A stretch of 35,895 bases of DNA. It comes from a virus. The notes under the pieces are model-generated. The model saw nothing but the letters and a program-made list of their open reading frames with translations, made no database searches and was not told where the DNA came from. The DNA lies in IMG/VR virus record IMGVR_UViG_3300036832_000705, positions 1-35,895 of that record; one strand, 5' to 3'. This document shows positions 14,436-22,522 of this stretch, piece after piece; position 1 is the stretch's first letter, and each line of letters opens with the position of its first letter. Both the position numbers and the translations under genes were made by a program.

Positions 14436-16091
14436 TTAGAGCGCCTGCCCCGGCTCGATCCGCAGATCCGTGCGCATCCAGATCAGCGGCTGCGGCGTCG
14501 AGGTCACGGTCGACAGCGCCACCGAGATCGCCGACCCGTCGCCTTCGGCGATGTACCAGATCGTATCGGTCTCGGCCGCCCGCTCCCAGGGCGTGCCCCA
14601 GGGTGTCGTGTTCCATGGGGTGGGGCGCCCGACATGCGCGGCAGAAAGGTCGAGTACCGGGTCGTTGTAATCAAAGCCGAGGCCAAAGGTGTACTGCACG
14701 GTCTGCGCGCTGCGCATGATCGGCCGGATCGCCGCCACCCGCTTTTGCAAGGGCGTGCCAAACAGGTTCCAGGCCTGCTGCGCATTGGCGGTGATCGGGT
14801 GGTATTCGAGCAATTGCCAGGGGGTCGTGCTCCACGCGCTCGTCCCCCAAGGCGGCGTCAATTTGACGAGCTCGTCGCCGCCGGGGAGGCCGAATTGCAC
14901 CACCATGCCGTTGTTGCCGCCAAACAGCAGCTGGTCGCCCATCACCACCCAGCAATAGGCGCCGAGCCCCTGATAGCGGCACCAGGCGTCGAGCCCGGTG
15001 TGGTAGACATGCTGCTCGAACTGCGGGTTGCCGCCCGCGTCGAACGAGGTCAATGGCACATTGACGACGAGGCGCCGGCCAAACCCCCAATAGATCGCCT
15101 GCCAGCCCTTGAGCCCGCGGCCTTGCGTCACCGCCGCCTGGCAGGCGCCGGCGGCCTTTGAGCGCGGCGGCACGGCACCCAGCTTGAGCGCGATCATCAG
15201 CTGCGAGAGCTTGGTGTAGTCCGAGCTCGTGACGATGTAGCTGTCGCCGCCATAACGGCACGCCGCGCGCATGTCGAGAGGTGCCGGTGTGGTATAGATC
15301 CCGACCAGCGAGAAATTGTTCGGGTCCGACGGGTCGGTGCCCTGATAGGTCAGAATCTCACCGGTCGACATCACAAAGATCGTGTAGGCCTGGATGCCGG
15401 TGCCGCCGTCATAGGTCAGGATCTGCACATTGACCAGGTAGGCGCCATCGCCGAGCGTCATCTCAAATGGGAAGTAGTTCAAATTCCCGGCGATCCCGTA
15501 GAGCACGCCATACCAGAACCCGCAATCCTGCAGGGTCCAGAAATAGAGGCGGTTGTGAACCGCGGCGACGCCGATCAGATCGTTGACATTGAGCGTGAAA
15601 GTGCTGGTCGGGTCCCGCACAAAGCCGGCCGCGGCCAAACTCGTGCCGTCATAGCCCTGCGGCGGGTCGACGCCGTTGACCCAAAAGAGGTGCTTGTTGA
15701 ATTGCGCGGTCTGCCACCATGAGCTCTGAAAGCCGCTGCCCAGGACGGTCTGCGCGTCGACCGACCAGATCTTGTCGGCCTGCGCGCCGAGTAGCTGCTG
15801 GGCAGTGCCGACCCGCCAGAACGCCAATGTGGTGACCGGGGCGGCCGGCTGCGACATGACGTTGGCCCAGCCGAGCGTCTTATAGACCTGGCAGCCCTCG
15901 CGCAGCCGCACCCCGCCATAGTCGGGCTGCCAATTGTCGAGCGTGATCGCGTCCTGCGGGTCCATCGCCTCGTAGGGATCGCGCGTGTTCCAGCCCTTGA
16001 TCGGCGCCGGCAGGACCTCGGGCTGCGTGATCTTGCGGGCGCGCATCTGGCGGCGCCCCGCGGCAAGCGCCTGGCGGCGCGCCTCCGACAT
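14436..16091 (-). CDS. Tail stabilisation/tubular-type protein
   Basis: This 551-aa protein is rich in beta strands and aromatic residues. It opens with a helix and the segment PIKGWNTRDPYEAMDPQDA followed by LDNWQPDYGGVRLREG, a pattern I associate with podoviral tail proteins that stack under the adaptor (P22 gp10 / tail tubular type). The rest has repeated strand-turn units (VAAVHNRLYFW, YGGDSYIVTSS, MGDQLLFGGNNGMVVQFG) that fit a beta-propeller. The start at 16091 overlaps the upstream stop as TGATG; the frame is open much further upstream but that part is not coding. No SP or membrane segment. Confidence 0.78.
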   Translation of the reverse strand: MSEARRQALAAGRRQMRARKITQPEVLPAPIKGWNTRDPYEAMDPQDAITLDNWQPDYGGVRLREGCQVYKTLGWANVMSQPAAPVTTLAFWRVGTAQQLLGAQADKIWSVDAQTVLGSGFQSSWWQTAQFNKHLFWVNGVDPPQGYDGTSLAAAGFVRDPTSTFTLNVNDLIGVAAVHNRLYFWTLQDCGFWYGVLYGIAGNLNYFPFEMTLGDGAYLVNVQILTYDGGTGIQAYTIFVMSTGEILTYQGTDPSDPNNFSLVGIYTTPAPLDMRAACRYGGDSYIVTSSDYTKLSQLMIALKLGAVPPRSKAAGACQAAVTQGRGLKGWQAIYWGFGRRLVVNVPLTSFDAGGNPQFEQHVYHTGLDAWCRYQGLGAYCWVVMGDQLLFGGNNGMVVQFGLPGGDELVKLTPPWGTSAWSTTPWQLLEYHPITANAQQAWNLFGTPLQKRVAAIRPIMRSAQTVQYTFGLGFDYNDPVLDLSAAHVGRPTPWNTTPWGTPWERAAETDTIWYIAEGDGSAISVALSTVTSTPQPLIWMRTDLRIEPGQAL

Positions 16092-16618
16092 CAGAAATTG
16101 GTCCCGGCGAGCAATGCCGCCAGCGCATCGCCCGGCGCCAGACCGCCGCCGCCAAAAGCCGGGGTCTGCGCCCCGCCATAAAGCTGGGCCTGCTGCGCCA
16201 TCGGCAATTGTGCGGCACGCGCCGCCTGCGGCCCGACCGCCCCGCCAAACAGACCGGCCAGCGTCGCGGCTAACGGCGGCGCTGGCGCTCCTGAAGGAAG
16301 CGGCATACCGCCCGGCAAGACAGATTGCGCCCCGGGATTGCCATAGGGTGCAGCGGCCAGGTCCTGCGGATTCATCGGTGGCGCCGCAGCCCCTGAAGGA
16401 AGCGGCATACCGCCCGGCAAGACAGATTGTGCCCCGGGATTGCCATAGGGTGCAGCGGCCATGGCTTGCGGATTCATCGGTGGCGCTGGAGCTCCTGAAG
16501 GAAGCCCCGGAGGCAGACCGATCGAGCCCGCCCCCGGCATCATGCCATAGCCGGGAGCCCCGGTGGTCAGCGGATCGGCGGCCCGCAGCGCCGTTGGGTA
16601 CATGCCAAAACCGTTCAT
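16091..16618 (-). CDS. Pro/Ala/Gly-rich protein with 34-residue repeats
   Basis: This 175-aa low-complexity protein begins MNGFGMYPTAL, chosen because its ATG overlaps the adaptor stop as ATGA. The middle holds two nearly identical 34-residue units, each with PPMNPQ, AAAPYGNPGAQSVLPGG and MPLPSGA, plus a partial third. The C-terminal part is Ala/Gln-rich and helical. It is encoded between adaptor and tail genes and probably is a tail or neck accessory protein. The repeats are nearly identical at DNA level, so length may vary between relatives. Confidence 0.65.
   Translation of the reverse strand: MNGFGMYPTALRAADPLTTGAPGYGMMPGAGSIGLPPGLPSGAPAPPMNPQAMAAAPYGNPGAQSVLPGGMPLPSGAAAPPMNPQDLAAAPYGNPGAQSVLPGGMPLPSGAPAPPLAATLAGLFGGAVGPQAARAAQLPMAQQAQLYGGAQTPAFGGGGLAPGDALAALLAGTNF
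16291..16505 (-). repeat. 102-bp tandem repeat, two copies plus start of a third
   Basis: The segment beginning ctgaaggaag starts at 16291, 16393 and 16495, an exact period of 102 bp. The first two copies differ at only a few bases. The unit encodes 34 residues in frame. Confidence 0.9.
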
Positions 16619-17634
16619 GTGCCGGGTGGCCATTGCTCGGAGGGAGAAACCGGGCCAAGCGGTTGCCGGACCGCCGGTGCGGCCGGCGCTTCCGTCGACC
16701 ACACCGGCGCCGAGGCGCGGACCAACGCAGCACGAACCGCGTCCCCGGCGGCGGCCGCCTGTCCTTGGCCCGCGGGAGCCGGTCGCAAGGGCGGCGGCCG
16801 ATCGAGCCAATCGGGGCGCGGCTGCGGTCCTTCAAAGGGGGCGATGCGCCGGGCGATGTCATAGGGCAGCGGCTCGGCCGGCGTTGTCGCCGGCGGCTGC
16901 GGCGGAAACGCGCCGAGGCTGAACTGGCCGATAAAGTCGATGTCCTGGTGCCACGGCACCAGGTTGAGGGTCATCATGCCGCCCGAGCGCGCCACCGCCT
17001 TGTCGACCTCGCGGTCGTACTCGTCGCGCTCCTCGGCATAGTCGAGCCCGATGCGGCGCAGCATCCGCCAGCGGGTGCCGAGTTCGATCAGAAACTCACC
17101 GATGATCGCGGTGTCGGTGTCGGCGTTCCAGTCATTGCCCATCGAGCCATCGGCATGACGGACCACGTTGCTCGACTGGTACTCGAACACGAATTGCGAT
17201 GTGTGATCGCCGGCCCCGACCGTCGGGTCGAGCGAGAACGTCAGGCTGGAGCCCGCCCCCTGACCCGACGGCACGCGAATCCGCCAGCGCCGCCAGAGCG
17301 TCGCACGCCCATAGATCGAGCGCCGATAGCGCTGCCATTGCTGCGGGCTGAGCGCGCCCCGCATTGCCCAATAGCGCGTCGATTCCCACACCGTGTCGTC
17401 GATCACCTTGAGGAAATCGGCCGGCAGCGGATAGTCGGACTGGCCATTGGCGGTGAACGTGTACTCGATCACCAGCGGCGCCCAGGCGGCCCGGCGGCCG
17501 AGCGCCCACAACGCCCGGCGCGCCTGCGCCACCAGCCGCCGCGCGGTCGGCAATTTGGACCCAAAAATCGGCGTCGGCGGATCGTCGATGCCGAGATCCT
17601 GGGCGACGTTCGTGCAGATCGTGGCGAGCGTCAT
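16615..17634 (-). CDS. Head-tail adaptor-like protein
   Basis: This 339-aa protein starts MTLATICTNVAQDLGI, followed by a helical region and RRLVAQARRALWALGRR. Its core has strands such as LVIEYTFTANGQSDYPLP, then FLKVIDDTVWESTRYW, and the C-terminal third is Pro/Ala-rich. The N-terminal pattern and length resemble podoviral adaptor or tail-accessory proteins (gp4/gp11-type) that connect portal and tail. The upstream five residues MVTLG come from a repeated intergenic element that also precedes another gene, so I place the start at the following ATG (17634); 17649 is the alternative. It is followed with ATGA overlap by the repeat-rich gene and then the tail protein. Confidence 0.7.
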   Translation of the reverse strand: MTLATICTNVAQDLGIDDPPTPIFGSKLPTARRLVAQARRALWALGRRAAWAPLVIEYTFTANGQSDYPLPADFLKVIDDTVWESTRYWAMRGALSPQQWQRYRRSIYGRATLWRRWRIRVPSGQGAGSSLTFSLDPTVGAGDHTSQFVFEYQSSNVVRHADGSMGNDWNADTDTAIIGEFLIELGTRWRMLRRIGLDYAEERDEYDREVDKAVARSGGMMTLNLVPWHQDIDFIGQFSLGAFPPQPPATTPAEPLPYDIARRIAPFEGPQPRPDWLDRPPPLRPAPAGQGQAAAAGDAVRAALVRASAPVWSTEAPAAPAVRQPLGPVSPSEQWPPGT

Positions 17635-17684
17635 CCCCAGGGTGACCATCGACGGAGTAAGGCAGGCATGTCAGTGCCTGCCGA
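17632..17684 (-). repeat. 53-bp direct repeat, copy 1, with hairpin
   Basis: This element matches 18463-18515 at 50 of 53 positions; all three differences are C/T. It contains a perfect 8-bp stem (ggcaggca 17661-17668 / tgcctgcc 17675-17682) with a 6-nt loop. It covers the start of the adaptor gene and its 5' leader. A further 18-bp match (ending at the preceding stop codon) continues after a 40-bp interruption. Confidence 0.9.
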
Positions 17685-17737
17685 CCAAAGGTCCGCCATC
17701 GAGGGAACACCTGGACAAGATGCGGACGGACGAGATG

Positions 17738-18208
17738 TCATCGCAGCCCCCGATTTCGTATGGAGTCGAATTCCGCGCCTGCCAGACAGAGCCGCTGAAC
17801 GGGCCCCTCGCACCACACCGAATAGCGGCAGGCGATCTCGACCGCCTGATCGGCCCGCGCCCCCATCGCCATCGCCCCGAGCGCCAGCTCCGCACCCGCA
17901 CCGCGGGCGTAGAATTCGGCTTGCAGCGCATAGCCGCGGCCCTCGGCGTCATAGATCGCGACCTCGCCGTTGCCGGCGACCACCAATGCCGAGAAGCCGT
18001 TCTCCTTGTCCCGGCATTCCCAAGGACCCCGGCCGCCGCCCAGGAGCCAAGCGACAAAGGTCGACATATCGCCGGCCCCGCCCGCACCGCCCACCAGCCG
18101 GCCATCATCAAACCGCCAGATCTTCTGTACCTGGCCGGTCTTGACGTGCCCGGCGGTCGCCAGGCTGTCGGCGGCGAGCACCCCGTCGCGATAGGCGACG
18201 ACGGTCAT
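17738..18208 (-). CDS. Proteasome/HslV-like Ntn-hydrolase protease
   Basis: This 156-aa protein resembles a proteasome beta subunit or HslV. The Met is followed by Thr (T2), the expected N-terminal nucleophile after Met removal. VVAYRDGVLAAD (to D14) and QKIWRF (K29) match the conserved strand and the catalytic Lys region, and VGGAGGAGDMSTFVAWL matches the GxxG-containing helix start. Family members form rings with chambered proteolysis, usually with an unfoldase; none is encoded nearby, so it may use host HslU or act alone, for example on virion proteins. The ATG overlaps the upstream stop as ATGA. With the preceding small gene it forms a unit bounded by 53-bp direct repeats. Confidence 0.85.
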   Translation of the reverse strand: MTVVAYRDGVLAADSLATAGHVKTGQVQKIWRFDDGRLVGGAGGAGDMSTFVAWLLGGGRGPWECRDKENGFSALVVAGNGEVAIYDAEGRGYALQAEFYARGAGAELALGAMAMGARADQAVEIACRYSVWCEGPVQRLCLAGAEFDSIRNRGLR

Positions 18209-18465
18209 CGCCGGCGCTGGTCGAGCCGCTGGTCGAGCCGGCGCGACAGGCTAGAATTGCTCGACCCGCGTCCCTTGCGCTCGCCAGAGGAGTTTCTTTG
18301 GGGTTTTGACTGGCCGGTCTGCGACAAGGCGATGGCGACCGCCTGCCTGGGGTTGGTGACGGTCTGCCCGGACGAGTTCTTGAGATCCCCTTCCTTGAAC
18401 TCGTGCATGGTCTTGGCGACGTGGCGCTGCTTGCCGGCCTTGGTCTTGGCGCGACTCTCGGGCAT
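18205..18465 (-). CDS. Small basic protein, DUF6496-like
   Basis: This 86-aa Lys/Arg/Ser-rich protein contains KTMHEFKEGDLKNSSGQTV followed by TNPRQAVAIALSQTG. The pattern V-MHEFK-G-LKS-SG-VT-RKQAIAIALSE is one I recall from a family of small proteins spread in bacteria and phages (DUF6496). Function is unknown. The start at 18465 excludes five residues (MVTLG) that are encoded by the repeated intergenic element. The tail is low complexity and ends with a 12-bp tandem duplication giving LDQRLDQR. It overlaps the protease gene by four bases. Confidence 0.7.
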   Translation of the reverse strand: MPESRAKTKAGKQRHVAKTMHEFKEGDLKNSSGQTVTNPRQAVAIALSQTGQSKPQRNSSGERKGRGSSNSSLSRRLDQRLDQRRR

Positions 18466-18515
18466 CCCTAGGGTGACCATCGATGGAGTAAGGCAGGCAT
18501 GTTAGTGCCTGCCGA
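18463..18515 (-). repeat. 53-bp direct repeat, copy 2, with hairpin
   Basis: This is the second copy of the element at 17632-17684, with loop tgttag instead of tgtcag and an identical 8-bp stem (18492-18499 / 18506-18513). It continues directly into an 18-bp segment holding the stop of the upstream gene. It has no T-run after the stem, so it is not a typical terminator. Confidence 0.9.
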
Positions 18516-18529
18516 CGGACGAGATGTCA

Positions 18530-18760
18530 TCAGGCCACCGGCTCGGCCGTGGCCTCGCCGGCCTGCTGCTGCTCGAACTGCCCCAGATACGCGGCATAAA
18601 CGGCGGCATAAGCCGTCGCATCCGCGGTCGTCGCCACCCGCACCGCCTCGCGGCGGCCGCCGTCGGCCTCCCAGCTTTCCTCGCAGCTGGCGATGCCGAT
18701 CAACAGCCGGGGCTGGTCGCCGGGATTTCCCTGATCCTCAAAAAACCGCACGGTCTGCAT
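18530..18760 (-). CDS. Small acidic protein, unrecognised
   Basis: This 76-aa protein begins MQTVRFFEDQGNPGDQPRL, followed by IGIASCEESWEADGG and an Ala/Tyr-rich helix (TAYAAVYAAYLGQFEQQQAG). GAGGAGGAGAAG immediately before the ATG fixes the start; the longer frame upstream overlaps the previous gene. The layout, a strand region followed by one helix, gives no functional hint. It sits 13 bp after the preceding gene and just before the 53-bp repeat element. Confidence 0.65.
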   Translation of the reverse strand: MQTVRFFEDQGNPGDQPRLLIGIASCEESWEADGGRREAVRVATTADATAYAAVYAAYLGQFEQQQAGEATAEPVA

Positions 18761-18773
18761 CTTCTCCTCCTCT

Positions 18774-19100
18774 TCAGGTGATTTCCGGGGCATTCCTGAC
18801 CGCCAGCCCGAATTCGGCAATCGCCGGATCGGCGACGCCAAACGGGAATTCCTCGAGGCGATCGCGCAAGGTGCGCCACTGCTCCTCGGTCAAGGTGACA
18901 CTCTCGGCCTTGTCGTCGACCGCCTTCGTGATCGGCCCCAGCGCCTCGACCGAGCGCAGGACCTCGGTGAGGTTGACGCCTCCCGGCGGCGCCCGCCGCA
19001 GGATGTCCTGCATCGTCTTGCCCCAGGCAAACGCCACCGGCGGGCCGCCCGCACCGTTGGCGAACAGACACCCGGTGCGCAGCTCGATCTTGCGTGCCAC
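18774..19100 (-). CDS. Small phage protein, unrecognised
   Basis: This 108-aa soluble protein has a GTG start with AGGAGG about 5 nt upstream. It contains RKIELRTGCLFANGAGGPPV, then VNLTEVLRSVEALGPITKAV and VTLTEEQWRTLRDRLEEFPF. Its LTEEQW helix pattern is seen in small phage proteins that bind partner proteins, but no specific family is recognised. It lies between the exported GH43-like protein gene and the small acidic protein gene. The segment 19101-19139 between it and the upstream gene is short and non-coding. Confidence 0.65.
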   Translation of the reverse strand: MARKIELRTGCLFANGAGGPPVAFAWGKTMQDILRRAPPGGVNLTEVLRSVEALGPITKAVDDKAESVTLTEEQWRTLRDRLEEFPFGVADPAIAEFGLAVRNAPEIT

Positions 19101-19139
19101 TTTGTCCTCCTACTCATTCTCTCTCAATTCCAAGGCGCC

Positions 19140-20957
19140 TCAATGGTGCCCGAATCGCCGGAACCCACCGGTCGGCGGCCCCGCCACCAATCCCGTGTTG
19201 ATGATCGAGAACTTCGCCGCTACATTAGCCTCGACTGTCCAGGTGTTCCCGGTGGGCCAATTCACCGAGGTCGCTTCAAAGCCCGCCGGGTATGGGTTGG
19301 TCCCGGTCTGATCGTAGGTCGACGTATACGAGCCGACTGTCGCCCCTGGAGCCGCCGACATCACCAGGGCATAGGCAACACCCGCCGTCAACGACACCGT
19401 CATCTGCGTCGCGTGAGGAACCCACGGCACAGGGTTGGGGCTGCCCTGCGCCCAAGTCACATTGGACTGCGGATTGCCCGTGTAGGTGAAGAGGGCTGGC
19501 CCGGTCGGCACCGCAGCCGTGCCGCTGCCGGTAGTGTTGAACACCTGGACCAGCAGGTTGCTGTCCGGACCCGGACACCCGACCACCCCCGATACCGAAC
19601 TAAACGGGCAATTCTGATTGCACTCTGCCGCCATGAATTCAAGCTGCCTGGTACCCGATTGGGTCGGGGTGAAGACCTGCATCCGCGACAATTGCGGGAA
19701 CGCCGTGCCGGCCGCCGTGATGTCGCAGTGGCTCCCAAACAGCCCGCCCTCGCTGGTCACATCCGCAGTGAATACCGGTGGCGTCACGGGGGTCACTCCC
19801 GGCACCGTGACCGTTGCCGGTATCGTGCTGGAAACGGGGTCGCCGGAGCACCCTACCATCGGGTTGATGGTCGTCCCGGTGAAGCTCAGGGGATACCAGA
19901 ATTCGTTCGCCTTCCCATGATCGTTGTACGCTCCCGGGCCGCCAGCGGGTGGCCCGAAGTAACGAGTTGCCTTCAGCAAATACGTCGTGATGCCGCCGGC
20001 CGTAAGCTGTGTGACGTTGAAATTCTGAGCAAAGCAAGTACTGTGCGAAAGAATATTCGCCCCCGCCTGACCACTGGTCGGCCAGCTGGCGATGTTGGTC
20101 GTCGATATCCAATACTGGGTTATCGCATCGTTGCAATAGTTGCACCCGCTTCCCGACAGATAATAATAGGTGCTGCCCGACTTGAACGCAGAGATGCCCT
20201 CACCGATCGACGGGAAGGTCTGCAATGTGCTGGAAACCGACAACCCGTCGGCGGCCAGCTTCTCCACGTACGCATTGACGTTCTGATCGGTGTGGAACAG
20301 GTAGATATTCGTACCGTCGATCAGCGGCTCGAGATCGTTGACCGTAGCGCCGGCCACCGCGAAGGTTATCTGCGGGTGCTGGGTGCACCCGCCGGTCGGC
20401 GAGGTGCAGGTGAACACATTGACGTAATTGCCCGAGGCTCCGCCGCTGCGCAGGGCAACCCACACATTGTACAACCCGGTATTCGGGTTGAGGCGGACCT
20501 TGGGTATCCCGCAGTACTCACTCGACGCGCCATGCGTCGCCCCCGCACAACCAGCCGAAATCGTATGCGCGGCGTCGTCGACATTCGTGGCATTGACATC
20601 GAATAGCGGGCCGCGATAAGTCCAATTGTGGTTGCGCAGGTCTGGGGACGTGTAAACATTCACGCCGCACCACGGCATCCCGTGCGGGTTTGACCCGGCG
20701 CTTTGCTGTCCCAGCCGCCATCCGCAGCTCCAAGCGGAGCCGTACAGTGCAAAGCTGCCATCGGGCAGCTGGATCAGCGCGCCGTCGGTCACGTCGATCT
20801 TGTTCCGCTGCGTGTCGAAAATGTTGACGCTATTCGCCTGCGCAGTGCCACCCCCGTCGTAATTGCGGATCGTGACGTCAGCCCTGGCGCCGGCCTGCGT
20901 CGCCAAGGCTATGCAGACCAGCACCAGCCCTCCGAAGCCTCGGCGAAGGAGGGGCAT
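19140..20957 (-). CDS. Exported GH43-like beta-propeller protein
   Basis: This 605-aa protein begins with a Sec signal peptide (LVLVCIALATQAGARA, likely cleaved after residue 26). The following 350 residues resemble a family 43 glycoside hydrolase five-bladed propeller: LPDGSFALYGSAW, NVYTSPDLRNHNWTYRGPLF, IPKVRLNPNTGLYNVWVAL and DLEPLIDGTNIYLFHTD. This is a fold-level assignment; catalytic acids were not verified. The C-terminal 200 residues form a beta-sandwich-like Thr/Gly-rich domain, with many Cys that could form disulfides outside the cytoplasm. The start overlaps the upstream TGA as TGATG. In a virion operon it could be a polysaccharide-degrading or binding protein, but the signal peptide is unusual for a tail protein. 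Confidence 0.75.
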   Translation of the reverse strand: MPLLRRGFGGLVLVCIALATQAGARADVTIRNYDGGGTAQANSVNIFDTQRNKIDVTDGALIQLPDGSFALYGSAWSCGWRLGQQSAGSNPHGMPWCGVNVYTSPDLRNHNWTYRGPLFDVNATNVDDAAHTISAGCAGATHGASSEYCGIPKVRLNPNTGLYNVWVALRSGGASGNYVNVFTCTSPTGGCTQHPQITFAVAGATVNDLEPLIDGTNIYLFHTDQNVNAYVEKLAADGLSVSSTLQTFPSIGEGISAFKSGSTYYYLSGSGCNYCNDAITQYWISTTNIASWPTSGQAGANILSHSTCFAQNFNVTQLTAGGITTYLLKATRYFGPPAGGPGAYNDHGKANEFWYPLSFTGTTINPMVGCSGDPVSSTIPATVTVPGVTPVTPPVFTADVTSEGGLFGSHCDITAAGTAFPQLSRMQVFTPTQSGTRQLEFMAAECNQNCPFSSVSGVVGCPGPDSNLLVQVFNTTGSGTAAVPTGPALFTYTGNPQSNVTWAQGSPNPVPWVPHATQMTVSLTAGVAYALVMSAAPGATVGSYTSTYDQTGTNPYPAGFEATSVNWPTGNTWTVEANVAAKFSIINTGLVAGPPTGGFRRFGHH

Positions 20958-21973
20958 CAGCAGGTACCCCCGGCATGGACCGCGGCAAGGCGGGCGCACA
21001 GCCGCGGCACCAGCCCGGTCGCCCCGGACGCATTGGCCGCAGTCACCGGCGTGCTGCCAAGGCTGCTGACGCAGCTGGTCCCTCCGACGCAGAGGGTGTC
21101 GGGGTTGCCGACGACGGTGCCGCCGACAGTAACCGCCGCCACCTGCAAGCCGGCTCCGTCCGTAGCGACGCCGCTCACATTGCCGGCCAGCAAGTAGATC
21201 GACAGCGATGGCGCCGTAGTCGCAGCGCCTAAGGTTGGAGACAGTGTCACGGATACCCCATTGCGAAACAGTTGACCAAGTGCCGAGCAGCCGGCGCACC
21301 GGTTGAGCACCCACGAACCTATGGTGTGTGCCAGTACGGCTATAGCTTGGGCGCTGATGGTGTTGTTCACTGTAAAATAGGTATCGCCATCGTTATACCA
21401 CGGGATGAAGTACGTCCCATTGTTGGTCGCCTGCGCACCCAGGACAATACCGACACCCGCACTCGCCGACTGCAGGTCGTTGTAAATCCAAACGGACACG
21501 TGTGCGTTGGTATTTGTGTAGGTCGTGCCCGACGACAGAATATTAAATCCGGTGTCGAGGTAATTGGCCGGCGTAGCCGACGCCGTCCCCGTGTATCCAG
21601 CATTCGCCGCCCATGCCGGCGCGCCGTGCACGGTGAGCGGGAAGGTGTTCGCCAGCATGTTGAGGTTGGACACCGGCTGGGACGAGAAGCCCCCCGGCAG
21701 CCAGATCGCGTCCATCTTCGCCCACACGCCGTCGCTGACCATCCCGCAGATCATCGTGTCATCGAGGGTGGTGGTGGCGCTGAGATTAGCGTTGCCGTTC
21801 GCGGCATACACCCGCGCCAGCCACGCGGTCGACGCGGCACATGTGCCGGTCGCCGCCCCGCCGCCGGCGGCAGGCTTGCCCATGCCGATGGGCAGGAACT
21901 GGGCGCGCAAGGAGAGCCCGGAGACGAGAGCCCCCGCCAGCACTGCCCAGCAGAAGAAATGACGAAACTTCAT
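20957..21973 (-). CDS. Exported lectin-like protein
   Basis: This 338-aa protein has a signal peptide (MKFRHFFCWAVLAGALVSGL, then SLRA). The mature part shows a jelly-roll type pattern: ANYLDTGFNILSSGTTYTN, NAHVSVWIYNDLQSAS, GSWVLNRCAGCSALGQLFRN and LSIYLLAGNVSG, reminiscent of concanavalin A/LamG-like phage appendage proteins. No catalytic motif is visible. It is joined to its neighbours by TGATG at both ends. A surface-binding or receptor-binding role is plausible; whether it is on the particle or secreted cannot be told from sequence. Confidence 0.68.
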   Translation of the reverse strand: MKFRHFFCWAVLAGALVSGLSLRAQFLPIGMGKPAAGGGAATGTCAASTAWLARVYAANGNANLSATTTLDDTMICGMVSDGVWAKMDAIWLPGGFSSQPVSNLNMLANTFPLTVHGAPAWAANAGYTGTASATPANYLDTGFNILSSGTTYTNTNAHVSVWIYNDLQSASAGVGIVLGAQATNNGTYFIPWYNDGDTYFTVNNTISAQAIAVLAHTIGSWVLNRCAGCSALGQLFRNGVSVTLSPTLGAATTAPSLSIYLLAGNVSGVATDGAGLQVAAVTVGGTVVGNPDTLCVGGTSCVSSLGSTPVTAANASGATGLVPRLCARLAAVHAGGTC

Positions 21974-22515
21974 CAGCCGCAATCCCCACTTACATCCACG
22001 GTACCGGCGGCAGCGCTCGTCTCCTGCCGTATCCAAATGATCGAATACTGCGCCCTGGTCCGCACGGTAGTGCAGGCCGAATGTACGATGCCGGTACCTG
22101 CGGCGATGGTCGCCAACCCCGCGCCGACCGCGACCACGGCGACATTGCAGCCTGCCGGCCAAGTGCTCAAAATCGACAGCGTCCCCGCCGCCGCATTGTT
22201 GTAGCCGATGGTGCCGCCGCACATCGCCGTCGCCGTCGGGTCGAGATTTGCGGTTGTTGCGGTGATAGCCGCCGGCGACGGCGGGAAGACATTGGCGTTG
22301 AACGTATTGGCAGCAGTCCAGGTGTTGGCTGCCCCGGCCCCGACGGCAACGCCGCCGTCCTGCACGCCACCAGTCGTGTCGGCCGCCGTCAACATATGAC
22401 CAACGACCGGAGCCGTGCCGGAAAGATACAGAAGGCTGGTCGCCGAATAGACGCCTCCCGCGACTAGGACAGCGACCACCGCTCCGATCAGCGCACCGGT
22501 AATTAAATTTTTCAT
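21973..22515 (-). CDS. Exported or membrane-anchored protein, unrecognised
   Basis: This 180-aa protein starts MKNLITGALIGAVVAVLVAG, a hydrophobic segment that could be an uncleaved anchor or a signal peptide. The mature part is Ala/Thr/Gly-rich with a beta-like C-terminal domain (CNVAVVAVGAGLATIAAGTG, then TTVRTRAQYSIIWIRQ) and paired cysteines. GTGAGG lies about 7 nt before the ATG. The C-terminal domain recalls the end domain of the fibre protein at 23742-24560, where a similar GAGCALPAATIGGHC segment occurs. Probably another surface or fibre-tip protein. Confidence 0.65.
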   Translation of the reverse strand: MKNLITGALIGAVVAVLVAGGVYSATSLLYLSGTAPVVGHMLTAADTTGGVQDGGVAVGAGAANTWTAANTFNANVFPPSPAAITATTANLDPTATAMCGGTIGYNNAAAGTLSILSTWPAGCNVAVVAVGAGLATIAAGTGIVHSACTTVRTRAQYSIIWIRQETSAAAGTVDVSGDCG

Positions 22516-22522
22516 ATCGACC

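Noticed and set aside
16619-16810. Longer N-terminus for the repeat protein ending at 16091
   Set aside because: The extra Arg/Gly-rich residues overlap the adaptor gene in another frame. The ATG at 16618, overlapping the adaptor stop as ATGA, is a better start.
15985-18144. 719-codon open frame on the plus strand
   Set aside because: It is antisense to the tail, repeat-protein, adaptor and protease genes and is Arg/Pro-rich low complexity. No credible start or domain.
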